A stretch of DNA of 64,000 bases from Doryteuthis pealeii (GCA_023376005.1 CM042150.1:72894578-72958577); one strand, 5' to 3'. Numbered from the stretch's first letter, positions 35,895 through 49,065 are shown. The notes: generated by a model not told the origin, from the sequence alone. Made by a program: numbers and translations.

Positions 35895-36000
35895 AGAGCT
35901 CTTTTGGTTTGAATTCAGTTTTCCTTCTCCTAGACCAGTTACCATACCAAGGTTAAAGAGCCCAGTCTGCCCTACAATTTGCCCATAGGTGGAGGGTGAA
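35895..36000 (-). mobile_element. SINE body fragment
   Basis: In minus-strand sense it has gggcagactgggctctttaa, ccttggtatggtaact, ggtctaggagaaggaa and actgaattcaaacc, the body blocks of the 12395-type SINE. No head or terminal repeats were found. Confidence 0.55.
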
Positions 36001-36009
36001 TATTTGGAT

Positions 36010-36760
36010 TCTTACCGTTCCCAAGGATATTGAACTTTTCTCACTATGTCCATTTCCAACTACGGTAACCATTACAGCACATGCCTCCATTCTATTTCTT
36101 TAAAAATTCAGGTGTAGTAATTTGTCTTTATATAAAACTTTATTAGTTAAAAGAATGAAATAATCTGATTGATGACAACAGCCTTGTCAAGGTTGATAAT
36201 GAGGATAACAGCATTTTGTTAAGTAAGGTAGTTGTGGGAAAGTATTTTCTCTGTCAACCATCATGGCATGCTGGAAATGAGACCTTTTTTTCAATGGAAA
36301 CAAGTCTATTGAGAAATGACTATGCTTTTTTTCAATGGAGATTAGTACAAAGGAAATTGGAATTGAAACCCAGTTCATTGTTTCTCCATTATATCCTATA
36401 TTAATCTATGTTCACAGATCACTTTTATACTATCATCTATTTCATTAGGAAATCATCTAATAGTCGGATTAGTCATGCACATGTGACACTTAATTAGTTA
36501 TTTAATTTTTCTTGCATGTTTTTTTTATTTATTATAGAACAATTCTGATATAAATAAATTAATTTGAAACTCGTGTACATATTTTTTAAAAGAAAAAATT
36601 TTTGTTAACAAAAATCTTTGCATTCTTCTTCTGTATCCTTTTATTCAGAATTTTTAAAGTAGCCTAGGACTCAAATATTCCTTATGTGAAGCAAATGTAC
36701 AAAAATAATAATTTTGATTTGTATTTTCTTTCATTTTAATCCATACTGTATTCTCATTGC
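36010..36760. other. AT-rich intron sequence, nothing recognised
   Basis: At about 36215-36400 both strands carry short overlapping open frames of roughly 60 codons, with no recognisable product. They are likely chance. Confidence 0.45.
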
Positions 36761-36769
36761 CAGAGGTTG

Positions 36770-37085
36770 CCAACCCAAATAAGGTATATTTTCCTTGTAC
36801 TCCACTTGTACAAGGTCAGGCACAAAGGCCCTATTTACATGGGACCACCCACAAGCCAAGACTCATGGGTGGCAGGTGGAAAAATTGCGTTGATCCTGTC
36901 AGCATTTCCCCTCAAGGGGGCGCCTCAGGCGCTGGGCAATAAACCCAGCCCTGCCCATTTAAATCAAGGGGGGCAGGTATTGCCTGGGGGGATATCCCCC
37001 TGGGATCGATGCTATTAATTTACTTTACCGATCCAGTGGCCAAAGCTCACTGGACCCTCGGCTGGGTCGGGTATGCAAAGTAAGT
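36770..37085 (+). repeat. GC-rich structured dispersed repeat, copy 2
   Basis: It aligns with 29714-30012 in the same orientation. The hairpin core is identical (36920-36932 and 36932-36948), whereas the flanks carry substitutions such as gttgatcctgtcagc against gttgatcccgtcggc. Short open frames across it are not conserved between the copies, so it is non-coding. It is flanked on both sides by aacccaaataaggt/aacccaaataagga, at 36771-36784 and 37090-37103, possibly a target-site duplication of about 13 bp. Confidence 0.75.
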
Positions 37086-37299
37086 ACCCAACCCAAATAA
37101 GGAGCAAGGAAAAAACAACTGAAAATTAAAACAAAAGTCAAAATTAATAATAGTGGTTAACATCTAAAAATAAAAATACTATGAATATTACTTGTGTAAA
37201 AATCACAAATGTGGTACTAAAAGGAGTTGCAAGAAAGAATAAAGGATCGGTTTACAAATTTACTTTTGAGATTCTACCAACCAATGAGATTTGTAGTAT

Positions 37300-38070
37300 T
37301 GGTATATTTAATCAGCCCTCCATGTGGCAAAAAGGGGATATGAGTTTGAATCTCACTAAGAGTTTATCCTTTATTAATTCCAAGCTTCTCTGTATTCTTG
37401 TTGCTGTAGATTGACATACTGAGTGAAATGCAATGAAATAACAATACTCATTTCAAACTTGCTCTATTCCATATAAATGTTTGCAATGGATTGGCTTAAA
37501 GGTCCACTATAAGCAGAAATATACATCTTAATATGGAATACAACATCCTTACTAAGTTTATAAGCAATTTTTATACAATTTATTCTCTGCCTCTTTAGAA
37601 TCTAATAATCTGAGTTTGTAACATAATCTTTTAATATTTGGTGAAAAACTAATAAAGGAAATTAAAATTTCAAATTATCCAAATAAAAAAAAGAAACACA
37701 ATGATTTCATGGAATCATATTTACTGTAGGGCCCAACATTTAAAATATTGAAAAAAAAAGAAGCTTTATCAGAGAAACAAAATTATTCCAGTTTGTAATC
37801 ACATGGGATTTGAAGATATTATGCTGAGCTAGCATTTCTTCCTAAAGCTAAAAGATAAGCCTTTTTAAATCAAAATTTAACATTAAATTTAAAGAAATTC
37901 CTATTAAAATTCACTAGAAAATGTGTTCATATGTACATACTTAAAAGCAATAATTTCTATAGCAAAATAGCAAGTATGTCTCACAGTTTCTTAATGTAGT
38001 GCATTTGATTCTCACCAGGTGTACCAATACTGTAGGGTCTTATGTAAGGCTAAGATTAATTTAGTACTTT
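37300..38070 (+). other. Intron with decayed SINE traces
   Basis: A B-box-like gagtttgaatctcact (about 37343) and, at 37990-38065, a gattctcaccaggtgtacca..ggtcttatgtaaggctaag segment resemble the head and 3' part of the short SINE at 4246. They are too diverged to delimit. Confidence 0.3.
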
Positions 38071-38589
38071 CAGGGATTTTCCTTATGGCTGAGTGGAGAG
38101 GGAATTAAGATTTCAAAGCAAGGAGGCTCTCCTCACTTGAAAGATTGATGTAATATTTATACTCATATTTTTTTTCATCTAGCCAAATCTTGTACTAAGC
38201 TAAACTTATTAAATATCACATGTATATTTAAAAGCATAAAAGTCTGATCCTTTACAGGATAGGTTATTAAAAGAATGTAAGGGAAGCAGCTTAAGCTTTT
38301 AAAATGTTGTTCAAGTATCAGAAAAATTTTCAAGTTTATAGAATTTGTATATTAAAAAGAAAGAAAGAAAAAAATAAACAAAATTATTTGGAATTGATGT
38401 ACAGATTAAATTTGCTATGGAGGTAATCTGAAACAGTTCAAAGGTGATTAGGAACACAAGTATTTTGCCAAGTAAGATAGGAAAGTTCTGTCATTTGATC
38501 TTACAAAATATATTTGGAAAAAGGTTAAATTCATTTGATATTTTCTGATTTCTATCTTTTTCCAGAATGAAAAACTTGTTGATTATATA

Positions 38590-39000
38590 TATATATTTAC
38601 CAACCCCTCTGAATGAGCAGGATGTGACACAATCTCAATTTCTTAAAACATTGTTAATGCTCTGTTACTCATTCAATCCTCTGACCAATTTATCAGATAA
38701 TTCAAAATCACTAAGTTATGAAATTAATTGAATTAAGCAGTTGAAGTATTTCTATTTTTTGACAGTTTTCTTATATTTTATACATATAAAAGGTGATTTA
38801 ATATATCTAATATTTATAGCCCTAAAAGGAGTGTGGAGGAGTCCCTGTAGCATAGTAGTTAACGTATTGGACTGCGACATCATAGTAAGTTAGAACTCTA
38901 GTTGTACTATCACTTTTGAACTAATACCCTTGGAAAAAGTATAAACCACTCATCCCCCAGCTATGGGTTAAATAGTACCATTACTATTCTTCAACAACAA
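38590..39000. mobile_element. SINE fragment (38598-38645, minus) and tRNA-derived SINE (38830-39000, plus)
   Basis: The first part, accaacccctctgaatgagc followed by aggatgtgacacaatctc, is the reverse of the SINE 3' end seen at 27707. The second part starts with a tRNA-like head, an A box in tgtagcatagtagttaacg (about 38848) and a degraded B box in agttagaactct. It continues with ctaatacccttggaaaaag and agctatgggttaaatag, the body of the 12395-type SINE. They are two separate insertions in opposite orientation. Confidence 0.6.
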
Positions 39001-39562
39001 TGACTTTGGCATTAAATAACCCATGAATATTGATATGCCATTAAACAAAGAAACGATCATCGTAAAATAAATTCATAATCAAATCAACTAGTGATACATT
39101 ATCATTATGAGAGATCAAATTACCTGGAAGAATAGGTGACTTTTATAAGCATCAAGGATATATTGGAGGACGTCAACATTATTATGAGAATACATCATCA
39201 TTAAGTAATATCTGTCATCATCCTCATATTTCTGTTGATATGTCATGTGCCACTTTCTCTAGATGAAAAGTCCCATGCATATATGTCCTGGTTTATTTGT
39301 CAGTCAATCAAAACATCAAATGTTAAAAGTAAACAAAAATCATTAGTCCAGATAGAAAGTTCATGTCTGGTCACTAGTCCCATAACCTGGTTTGGTTAAA
39401 GGGGCATTAATTATGTAACATGTATTGGGCAGGAATAGACTGGAAGAACTCATCGCTTTTTATGTATCCCAACTGAAAATGCAGAAGTAAATAAACATAT
39501 TCAATAGAAATGGTTGAAAAAACAAACAAAAAAAACCCAAAAAAACCAAAACAGAATCCTAC

Positions 39563-39643
39563 CTGGAAATGAGGCTTTGCCATAATTTCCCGTAATTCGT
39601 CCACATGGGGCTTGTGTTTGTGTTTGCGTAATGTATTATATAC
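39563..39643 (-). CDS. Internal exon of a MAGUK p55 (MPP3/4/7-like) gene, end of L27 domain
   Basis: This minus-strand internal exon of 81 nt encodes 27 residues, beginning VYNTLRKHKHKP and ending LREIMAKPHFQ. It is preceded by a pyrimidine-rich acceptor (cttctctaacag on the minus strand) and followed by a gtagga donor. Both ends fall between codons, so it is phase 0-0. MAGUK p55 scaffolds (MPP/PALS family) carry L27 domains, then PDZ, SH3 and guanylate kinase domains, and organise polarity or synaptic complexes at the membrane. The ending -ELREIM.KPHFQ resembles the last helix of the second L27 domain. Read into the exon at 5254-5385 it gives PHFQ-ALLYTHDKVA, which is the usual MAGUK sequence at this point. 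No earlier exon of the gene was recognised further right. The open frame runs on past the donor into the intron, but that extension is not similar to anything. Family assignment is from memory of the domain, not a search. Confidence 0.88.
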
Positions 39644-42600
39644 CTGTTAGAGAAGAAAAAGAATGAAAATTGAGTTTTTTAAGAAAAAAAACAATCATTA
39701 ATGACAATTTAGAAAAAAATAATCATGGAAATTTTCAAGCAAACAAAAAGAAAATGATTAATTTATTAGGATCAATTGATGAGTTTTCAAAATGGTTCAT
39801 ATTTCCTTGTTCTTCAAAAACTTACCAAAGACTTGGCAAAATGTTTTGGTCATCTTTAGTAAATAAGAGATAGAATAATTTCTCTCTGTAAGATTGATAC
39901 ATTTGAAAGACTTTCAAAAATGGACAGTTGAAAAGCAACTGATGGTCTAATATGTACAAGATTTTATGTATCAGTTGACCTTCAAATTGAATAGAATTGA
40001 TATCCCATCCTTTTAAAGTAACATCAATAACATGGATGCTTATATTCTAATTTGAAAACCCATAAAGTCTTCATTCCTTGATACTGACATGATTCATAGA
40101 AAAACTTGAATACACTTATTTCTATTATTCATCAAATGTTTTTTTTTTTTATCTGTCATCACATAACTAAAGGGTAAATAGAGCTATGGTCTACAAATTA
40201 TGTTTGCTTGCTAATAGGACTCTAATCAAGTTTTAACATATTAGTTTTGAAAAATTTCAAAGTCCTGGTCAACAGATTCAATTTATAAGTATATTACTAA
40301 ATTGGACCTTTATTTTGTTTCTATAAGGTTAGCAAAACCAATTTTTTTTTTGTTTAACCTTACAAAGCAAATATCTAACTTAACATTTTCTAGATAGAAA
40401 TCAAAGTTAATCCCTATTTTCTATTACTAAACAGTTATTAAGATTAAGTAAAATACTCAGAAAAAACCCAAAAACAATTTGATGTTACAAGCTTAGAATC
40501 CCAAAAGCTAACAAAATATAAGTCATAAAACAAATGAAATTATAAGACAACTGATTACTAATTTTAAAAGAAAACTTTCAATTAAATTTATTTAACACAA
40601 GAAGTTGTAATCTATTTAAATTATCTTAATAAAACCTTTCATAAAAAAGCAACAGATCAAATCATTGAAATATATTTGCTCTATCTAATAATAGTCATTA
40701 CATTTATCTATACATTCACATTCACCAAATCTATTAAGGATCAAAGGTAGCAATATAACAATAAATATCAGATTTTGAATGATCATCTTTGAAAATTAGA
40801 TTACTATATAGAAAATGTTTATAAATTAAACTTTTCATGAACATGATAATGACATAGAAAATTTCCACCAAGCCAGGCTTAGACCAATAGGAACTCTCTT
40901 AGTTTGAAGCCCCCCACCCTGGTTTTAAAAATTAAAATATCTCAGACAAGTAGTAATAATCTATGATCATACAAGAAAATGCCAGTATTGTAATAAAAAT
41001 AAGCAATACAGTTTCCAACTGTTTCAAGCCATATATTTTTTATCAATTATTAGAAAGTGTAACAATCTGGAAAACAATTTCAAAATGTTAATTGAGAAGC
41101 CAAAGATAATAAAACTGCTTGAAAAGTGATTAATTAACAGAATTATTATTTATTAACAAGTACTTTAGTTATGAATGAAGTGCAGGGAGAAAATCAAAAT
41201 GGTCACTGTTCCTGGTAAAAAAATTGTTTTGTTCTTTGTAGTTATCTTTGCAATTTATGTAGTTAAACTGAATTCAAATTCTCAGAGAATATTATTACAT
41301 AGTTTCATTAAATAACAGAATATATTGTGCATAACATTAAGTAATAATATGAAATGGTGTCTTATTCCAATTGTAACACTTCATTTTCCCTGTGAAATGG
41401 GAATACATCTTTTGTTCAGCTGATTGTTCCTGGTAACGGCAACCAAATGTGAAACTGTGTCTTGGGCCAAAAAGTGACACTTCACTATTCAGTTGGGCAT
41501 TCACTCTTCTCCAAGTATGGCATTTCACTTGCTTGTCTAGCAAAGGGGGAAGTTCAATCCCTCAACATGATCCCAAATTGTATAACATCTCTTTTTCTGA
41601 TTGGATTGTGTACATGCCAATAAAATCTTATGATTACAATCAGTAGGCCATGGTTTTCCAATCTTTTTAATACAAAAGAAAACAAATGACAGATGAAATT
41701 CACACTTTTATATAAATGGAATATTTTTCTAGTATTCTTTGATTTTGGCTTGTGTGATGAAAGGCACTTGATTTCTTAACAGCAACAAAAGATTATTTTC
41801 TCTAAATTTGAGGATTGGTAAGTGGCTAAGTAGAAGAATAAGCAAGCAGTCTTTGTGCTCCTGGTCTGGTCTCTGCCCTATTCTGCTCTACCCTCAGACC
41901 CACTGCTCTGTAGCAGTAACTCTTGCTTCTCAGGGATATCCATGGCTGAACTGAACTACTTGGGACATCTTCTTACATTTCTATTTTGAAAAATCATTCA
42001 TAATTATCTTATAACCAAAACAAGGTTCACTGTGTCCATTTCTCCTCAGTCTAGAATAAAATGAACAACCTGATATCACTGACATTCAACAGGTGGCCCT
42101 AAGATAACAGCCCACCTCAAGATCTCAGCTCTAGTCATAATTATTTGGTTAATCAAAACAATATTTTTTCACCTCAATCATCTCAGCCCAGAGAAAATAC
42201 ATGTTTTGTTAAGATCTCCCAAACTAAATATGTTTATCTTTTCTAAAACAATGATTATCCAGGCTTTATAACTTTTTAATATATCTTGAGGAATATGAAA
42301 TTTTCTTTCAACATCTAATAGTAAATATAGAATTCAGAAACCCACTTGTGATTATCTTCTCACCAAAGCCCTCATTCACTAGTTTATCCCTTTCAGATAT
42401 ATTTTTTGGAAAGTGAGAATGTTCCCTTGACATCTGATAAAGAGTGAATCCAGAATCCAGAAACAATGTTGACCCAAGGAAGGCTGAATCTAAACCTTAC
42501 TTGGTTACATTTTAATTTAATCCCACCCAACATAAATCACAACCTCAATTGATTTCTATTTCACCCATCAATTCTCTCTCTCTCTCTCGATACTTATTTG

Positions 42601-45000
42601 AACTACCATCCAGAAGTCAGACACTCTTCATCACCACTAACCAGTCACACATGCAATAATATATGCAAGAACCAAGGTCACTTCATTATAATAACTACAG
42701 AATATTACATACACTTTTTTCTTACATACAACAAAAAAGATGGCTTACATCATTTCATCATATTTTGTACAATTTCTCTTTTGTTTTATTGAATAGAGAT
42801 AAAATATATGACATGTGCTAAATTTATGAGTAAGAACATTTGAAATTATTGAAAGTGTTTTAGGACAAAAATTACAAAGAGAAGTTCATTAACATAATTT
42901 TGTTCTTCTTTGATCCTATCTAACTCTTTTAAAATTGGACAGATTTTGATTTGACTCTGCTATTCCATCTAGACATTGCCTAAATCCTGACCCAGGTGAC
43001 AAAATGACAAAGTATTAGCTCATCTGTCATTTGAGTATTGTCACATTGTGTCTAAAGAGTGAAACTTATTTTTGTTCCAAAATATCTTCAAAAAGTATGA
43101 ATTTCATATAAGTGTTGACACTTATATGAAAAAGTTGCATTTCCAGTCTTCATAAAACAGGAAAGTTTTATCCAGATATTTACAAGCTTTTTAATCTGAT
43201 TATATCAAGGTCCCATTGTTTATAATTCATAGTGATAGTTTTTATGGCATGAAAAAACATTCTTGAAGGCATAAGGTAGCAAGTTGATATGAAAGGAGTT
43301 TTTAAATTACTGTTTTGTAGCATTGTAAAAATACTCTTACAAAATTGGCAAAAGAATTCAGAAATTCAAAAAATCATTGTTTCAAGAATAATTTTTAAAA
43401 GGCTGAATGAAGCTGGATTTACATCAGTGTGTAAAGAAACTGTTGCTATCCATAAATAATATGGCTAACCAACACAATTTTTGTCTTTTTTGATCATTTT
43501 AATACTCAGTGGTTTGATTATATTCTCATGATTGATGAGTCACTTTGAACTATAGATGTTCCAGAATATTGTCTCCAAAGTTCAGGTGAAAAATTCAAAC
43601 TAGAATGTTTGTCTACTGCAGGATGAAGAAGGTGGAATTATAATATGGTTTTATTTGTATGTGACATTGACAATCATATAGAATTAAAATGTCTATTAAT
43701 GCAAAAGGAAGCAGTTAGAGATTAATGAACAACATTGATATGGCATTCTATAAAATACTATTAGATGACTTGCTCAAATGTCTCACTTTTCTTAAGGAAA
43801 AAAACAAAAAAACAAAAAAAGAAAAAATCCCCCAAATTATCCTAGACTAAAATGTACTCTACATACAAACAGCACATGCACTGTTGTATAACATTGTTAT
43901 AGATTTCACTTATATTTATTAGAATCAAATGATATTTGCAAAATAAATAAGTGATTTTAAAAAAAGAAGCTTACCTTCCCCACCCCCATAAAAGTTAAGT
44001 TGGCTAATTTATTCACCTATTACTTATCCATAAACAGATATTACCTTCTTTAATAATTGTTCTCATAGAAACTTAAAACATTCACAACTATTTGTAAATA
44101 TTGATTGTATAACTTTTTAAAAAAATAGTTGAATGCAAAACATTCACAGTATTTGGTTTGTGCATAAAAATTAAAATAGTAATTCTTTTCAAATTATATA
44201 AAAAGTGTTTTAGAATAAAAAAAAGAAAAAAAAGAAGCTTTGTTATATTTTGTTATGAATTTATAATGCATAGTTCCTGAGAAAATAAAACTAATTCAAT
44301 TTTTGAAAAAAAAAACCTGAATATTAATTTAAAACTAGAAAATAGGAAAAAAACATTTTTATTGTAATATTTATTTTATAAAAGACAATAAAAAAAGAAG
44401 GCAGTTGATTTTTTTCCCATTTTCAACTGCAATCAAAATGTATGAAAAAAAAATTAAAGTCTATCCTTTGAAAGATTATTCAAACATTAGAACCTAAACC
44501 ACCCAAATAATTTCCCCAAATATTGTAGGGAAGCTTTTAATAATAATAAAAGACCTCACAAGCTTTATATTTTCTCTATTTTTGTGCATTTATAGCATCC
44601 AACACTGTAAAAGGCAAAGACTTGTTTCTATTTTAATTGCTGATAATTGATAAACAATTTGTTTTGAGGAGAACATGAAATCTTTCACTTAAGAGAGCAA
44701 TTGATCCTAAGTGCAAAACACAGGAACGGAAGAACTGTTACCTGGTTTTGAAAATATTGTTTAATCAACCAATAGCATTTCCCCTTTTATTTGCTTCTTA
44801 TTCTGCATTTGAAAATGAAAAAACAGCATTTAAAAATATTATAATAGGAAACAAGTAATTATATACATGAGAGTGGATGAATTTTGATTTTAAATTTTCA
44901 CTGCGGCTAATATTCATTATTGAATTAAATACATTGATAAGGAAAGATATTATGTGGAACAGTGAATATATGTATAATATGAATTCTTTTTTCATAATTA
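39644..45000 (-). other. Intron upstream of the 39563-39643 exon, no further exon found
   Basis: Earlier exons of the MAGUK gene (first L27 and the N-terminus) must lie to the right, but none was recognised here. A patch at about 41830-41975 is less AT-rich (ctctgccctattctgctcta, ctctgtagcagtaactc) and may be a repeat or a conserved element. Another at 41350-41570 contains loosely repeated gtgaaa.tg.gtctt segments. A perfect 14-bp hairpin lies at 43102-43131. Confidence 0.5.
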
Positions 45001-45004
45001 AGGG

Positions 45005-45008
<4 letters not shown>

Positions 45009-45051
<43 letters not shown>
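45009..45051. repeat. (TA)n microsatellite
   Basis: A pure TA array. Open frames on both strands cross it and are artefacts. Confidence 0.95.
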
Positions 45052-45055
<4 letters not shown>

Positions 45056-45059
45056 GGCA

Positions 45060-46715
45060 ATAGTAAAATTTTGCATCTTTACCTTTTTCTCATACCAAGC
45101 ACTGAATTATCTTCCTAACCTGATATTAAATAATTTTGACTTGAATAGTCATGAATCAGAAATAAAATGAAAAATAGCTTCCAAAATCCAAAATATTTGA
45201 ATTTTGAATTTGTATTATTGAACGAAAATGTTACAACTGATATTTGAGCCCAATTAGCTTGAAGAAGTATGAAAATAATTATTAACTGTTCACTTGCAGA
45301 TAATAATAGAGGAAGGAGCACCAATAATGTATATTCTTTATGTTTTATTTGAGGAAATGCTAATTCTCAATCAATTTGACTTTGTGTTCTCTGAATGCCA
45401 AAATCATCATTTCTACTTGGACTTGTCATTCATCATGAAGGTTTAAGGAAAAGAAAAGAAATATAAACACTTAGTCATTCAAAGTTAGTTGGTGAGTGTA
45501 AGGAAGTAGTATATAGGGCATGAATATACATGTCACACAATACTCTGTCAAATTAAGTAAGACACTAATATGATAGTAAAGTTATTAATGATTGACTCTT
45601 ATTAATAATCTGGTTAGAATTAGATCAATGTCATAGTAATTTGAGAAATATTCTGATCTGATTAAAGGAGAATAGAACTTGTGGCTCAGCAATAAAATGT
45701 ACTGTAAAAATATCACAAGAAATCATCTCTGTTTTCATTCTTTGTATTTAAGAGTTAACTGATAAATAAGGTCTCTAATCCTATGAAACAAATTTTAAAC
45801 CAGATAGAATAGTGAAGGAAGTAAATTTATTTCTCTTTGAAATTACAAGTTTATTTTTCAATATAGTCACCATTTAATGCAACTGTCTAGGAAGACAGTT
45901 TCTAGTTCAGTTTTGATTCAATTTGAACACAGTAACTTCAACTTAGGCATTGAATAAAAAAAATATTGACCTTTTAATGTCACTTTCAATTTTGGCAACA
46001 GCTACAAATCTGATGGTGCCAAATTGGTGCTATATGAAGGTTGTACAACAAGTGGGCATTTTTAGCTTCTAAACATTTACACTGTTCAATGCAATGTGGT
46101 CTTGACTTGTTAGGATGGAGAAAAAAAGAAAGAAATTCTGTGAATACGTTATTTGAATGCTCACAAAGAAATTCTGTGTGAATGATTCCCTTTGCATTCC
46201 TCAAAATTACAATTTTCTGCATTTAAGAAACTGTTTTGAATTTCTTTATTCTTGAATATCATCACCAGATTTTGTTGATGATATTCTATAGAATACCTTT
46301 GATTTTCAGGATTATAATGATTTATCCCTAGTGGCAATATTTCAGAGGATATCATACTCCTCACAATGATATTGGTTTACAATATATAATTAATTGCAAA
46401 TAAATAAGGAAGAGTAATCTATAATTAACATTTAATAGTTTTCCATAGAGAAATTATAATAATTAAAGGGAGCATAAATATAAACTTAACAAAACTTATT
46501 AACTTTCAAGCTGGATTGAAAATTGTTTTCTAAGTTGAAACAATTTAATACTGTTGCACTAACAAAAAACTCACTATGTTTTATGATTTTTATTGCCTTA
46601 TGACAACATACATACAAAAGTTAGATCATTCATCATATTGATAGATTATGAAAATCAATGCTAAGTTCTTTGACTTTTTCAAAAATATACAATGCTAACA
46701 AAAAACTAATCAAAA
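45060..46715. other. AT-rich sequence, one degenerate repeat
   Basis: Besides a degenerate repeat at about 46380-46460 related to 12100-12180, nothing is recognised. Confidence 0.45.
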
Positions 46716-46716
46716 T

Positions 46717-46799
46717 TTATATATATATATATAATTTATATATATATATATAATTTATAATATAAATATAATTTATATATATATATAATATAATTTATA

Positions 46800-46865
<66 letters not shown>
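46717..46865. repeat. Complex (TA)n / TATAATTTATA array
   Basis: About 150 bp of TA alternation with interspersed ataatttata units, ending in about 60 bp of pure TA. It is the longest TA-type array in the window. Confidence 0.95.
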
Positions 46866-46866
<1 letters not shown>

Positions 46867-47469
46867 TATGCACAAGAATCTGTGCCTTGTAAAACAAAAA
46901 TGTATTCTCTAAACTTACAATTTATTTTATAGTCTTGGTTATCATTTTAACTAAAAAACAAATCTTTAGATTTAATCTCAGGAAAATGTATTTTTTTCTT
47001 TCTGTAAAAGAAAAATAAATAAAAGCAGGAGAATTATTTTTATTATGTTTAAATGTGTAATAAATTGCCTTATTTGCATGTCTATAGTCATACATAAGCA
47101 TTAAGATTATAAACCTGATAGTTGAAATGAGAAATTATCATTTTATCTACTTTAAAATGTAAGTATTATAAATAGTAGTATGGAATGTAGTCTAGAGGAA
47201 TTCTTATCTTAAATATATCTAATAAGAGTATTAAGGATCTGTTATGGGTTTTCTTGCAGTATAATCATAAAACTTCATTTTTACAATAAGTCACTAAACT
47301 GAATACCAAATAAAAATAATATTGATTACTTAGAATGTATCTTTAAGATTATATTATTCATGATTGATTTCAGATAAGAATATTATTTGCTATGTAATGA
47401 GTTATGTCAAACTAGTTGAAAACCTATCACATAGGCATGATTTTAAGCCACTACCACCAAACTATGTTT

Positions 47470-47670
47470 TTGTAGGACTTAAACATTGAGAGGTTAATGG
47501 TTATGTCACCTGGTGGCTGTTACTCTTACTACAAATGTAAATATAACAACACATTTTTTTAAAGTTTTGATTTTTCTGTGACCAGAAAAAATTGGCAGGA
47601 AAAGGTTATAACTGTGGTTTCTGAATAGGAAGATTTCAGCTAGATGTATCATTTTTATTTTTTAAACAAA
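47470..47670 (+). repeat. Old dispersed repeat, partner of 61855-62040
   Basis: It shares, in the same order with the second copy, cctggtgg, actacaaatgtaaa (actacagatgtaaa), tttttaaagttttgatttt, ggaa.attt.agctag and aaacaaaaga. It is highly diverged and the family is unknown. Confidence 0.4.
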
Positions 47671-48193
47671 AGATAAATATTTATTTTAGCAAACCTGGTA
47701 AACACAAAGTAAGTGTCAAGTTTATGATTATGCTTACATTGTAAATTTAATTCTTCATCATAATCTTTAAAAGTTTTGGAGTTTTCAAAAACTGATGTGC
47801 TAAAATCATGATCCAGAATCCAATGAGTAACTACAGAAAATGTGGTGGTCATAGCTATAGACCTCTGTGAATTATGCAAAGACCAACACAAGAAGAAAAA
47901 GATATTTGATAAGTAAGATGTAATTTCACTGCACAAAAATGAACTGATAACCTCTACAAATTATACAGGACACAAGTATTACATGAAAGTTTTTTTTAAA
48001 CCAAATTTTAATTATCAGCAAAACATAATAAATTAAGACAGAACATCAATCTCACTAAGATTTGCCTTTTACAAAATTGTGATTGTTATATTGTATATAA
48101 TCTATTGAAAGTACCAGTTAAATTACAATCTGATAGAAATCATTTAGGTTTCCTGAAGCCATTAAGAAATTAGCATAACATCAAAAAGAACCT

Positions 48194-48487
48194 GGATCTG
48201 GTTAGATATAATTGTATAAAGGCAGGGTCTCATTAGATATGACTGTAGAAAAGCAGGGTCTCATTAGATATGATTGTAGAAAAGCAGGGTCTCATTAGGT
48301 ATGATTGTAGAAAAGCAGGGTCATTAGATATGATTGTAGAAAAGCAGGGTCTCATTAGATATGATTGTAGAAAAGCAGAGTCTCATTAGATATGACTGTA
48401 GAAAAGCAGGGTCTCATTAGGTATGATTGTAGAAAAGCAGGGTCTGGTTAGAAATGATTGTTGAAAGGAGGGTCTAGATAGATATGA
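48194..48487 (+). repeat. 31-bp tandem minisatellite, about 9 copies
   Basis: The unit is gggtctcattagatatgatt followed by gtagaaaagca. Central copies are nearly identical. The outer ones are diverged (ggatctggttagatataatt at the left, ggtctggttagaaatgatt at the right), the usual pattern of a unit homogenised from the middle. One copy has lost two bases (gggtcatt). At 31 bp no frame is kept. Confidence 0.95.
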
Positions 48488-48788
48488 AAGTAAAAGTACT
48501 GTAAAGTAAAATATTAAGCTCTTTATAACCAGTAAAATAAAAGAAAAAATCATCAGAATAATTGATTAGTAAATAATTGATTTATGGTTAATTTTTATTT
48601 TTTCAGCACTACAATATTAATCTGCAGATTAGCTGTGAGTTAAGTAAAATTGAATCAAGTATAATTCTTAAAGGTTCAAAATATGATACAAAAATCTTGA
48701 GATAAATTATTACTCATTCAATATAAAAGTGCATTTGAATTGTCTTAGAGGTCAGCAGAATAGCCCAAAATCTCAATTGGAAAAGATC

Positions 48789-48840
48789 ATATATATATAT
48801 ATATGAGAGAGAGAGAGATAGAGAAAAAGAGAGATAGAAG
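48789..48840. repeat. (TA)n(GA)n microsatellite
   Basis: A short TA run then an imperfect GA run, the same TA-to-GA design as at 35430-35524. Confidence 0.9.
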
Positions 48841-49006
48841 TAAATAGTTTTCTAAAAGAAGATGCTAAAATCTTTAATGATAAAAATATGACCTATTTCT
48901 TGAATCAGATAACCTTGATAAGTAATAAATATTTGTGAAGATAAGATACTAATAAATTTTATGATTGGTATTAGTGGTATTTTTATATTCTGATATACAT
49001 CAACTT

Positions 49007-49062
<56 letters not shown>
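49007..49062. repeat. (TA)n microsatellite with one slip
   Basis: Two TA blocks are joined by a tatta phase slip. Overlapping frames on both strands are artefacts. Confidence 0.95.

Positions 49063-49064
<2 letters not shown>

Positions 49065-49065
<1 letters not shown>

Noticed and set aside
36757..37018. Two overlapping open frames in the GC-rich repeat
   Set aside because: The matching copy at 29714-30012 does not keep either frame, so the conservation is at the DNA/RNA level.
41449..41646. 65-codon open frame and loosely repeated segments at 41350-41570
   Set aside because: Possible decayed tandem repeat, but boundaries and unit could not be fixed, and the peptide is not recognisable.
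42280..42480. Possible tandem repeat of about 125 bp (ttc.ttcaacatctaata / ttcccttgacatctgataa)
   Set aside because: Only short stretches match and the rest does not align well enough by eye to call.
48194..48487. CRISPR-like array
   Set aside because: The units are directly adjacent with no unique spacers, and the genome is eukaryotic. It is a minisatellite.
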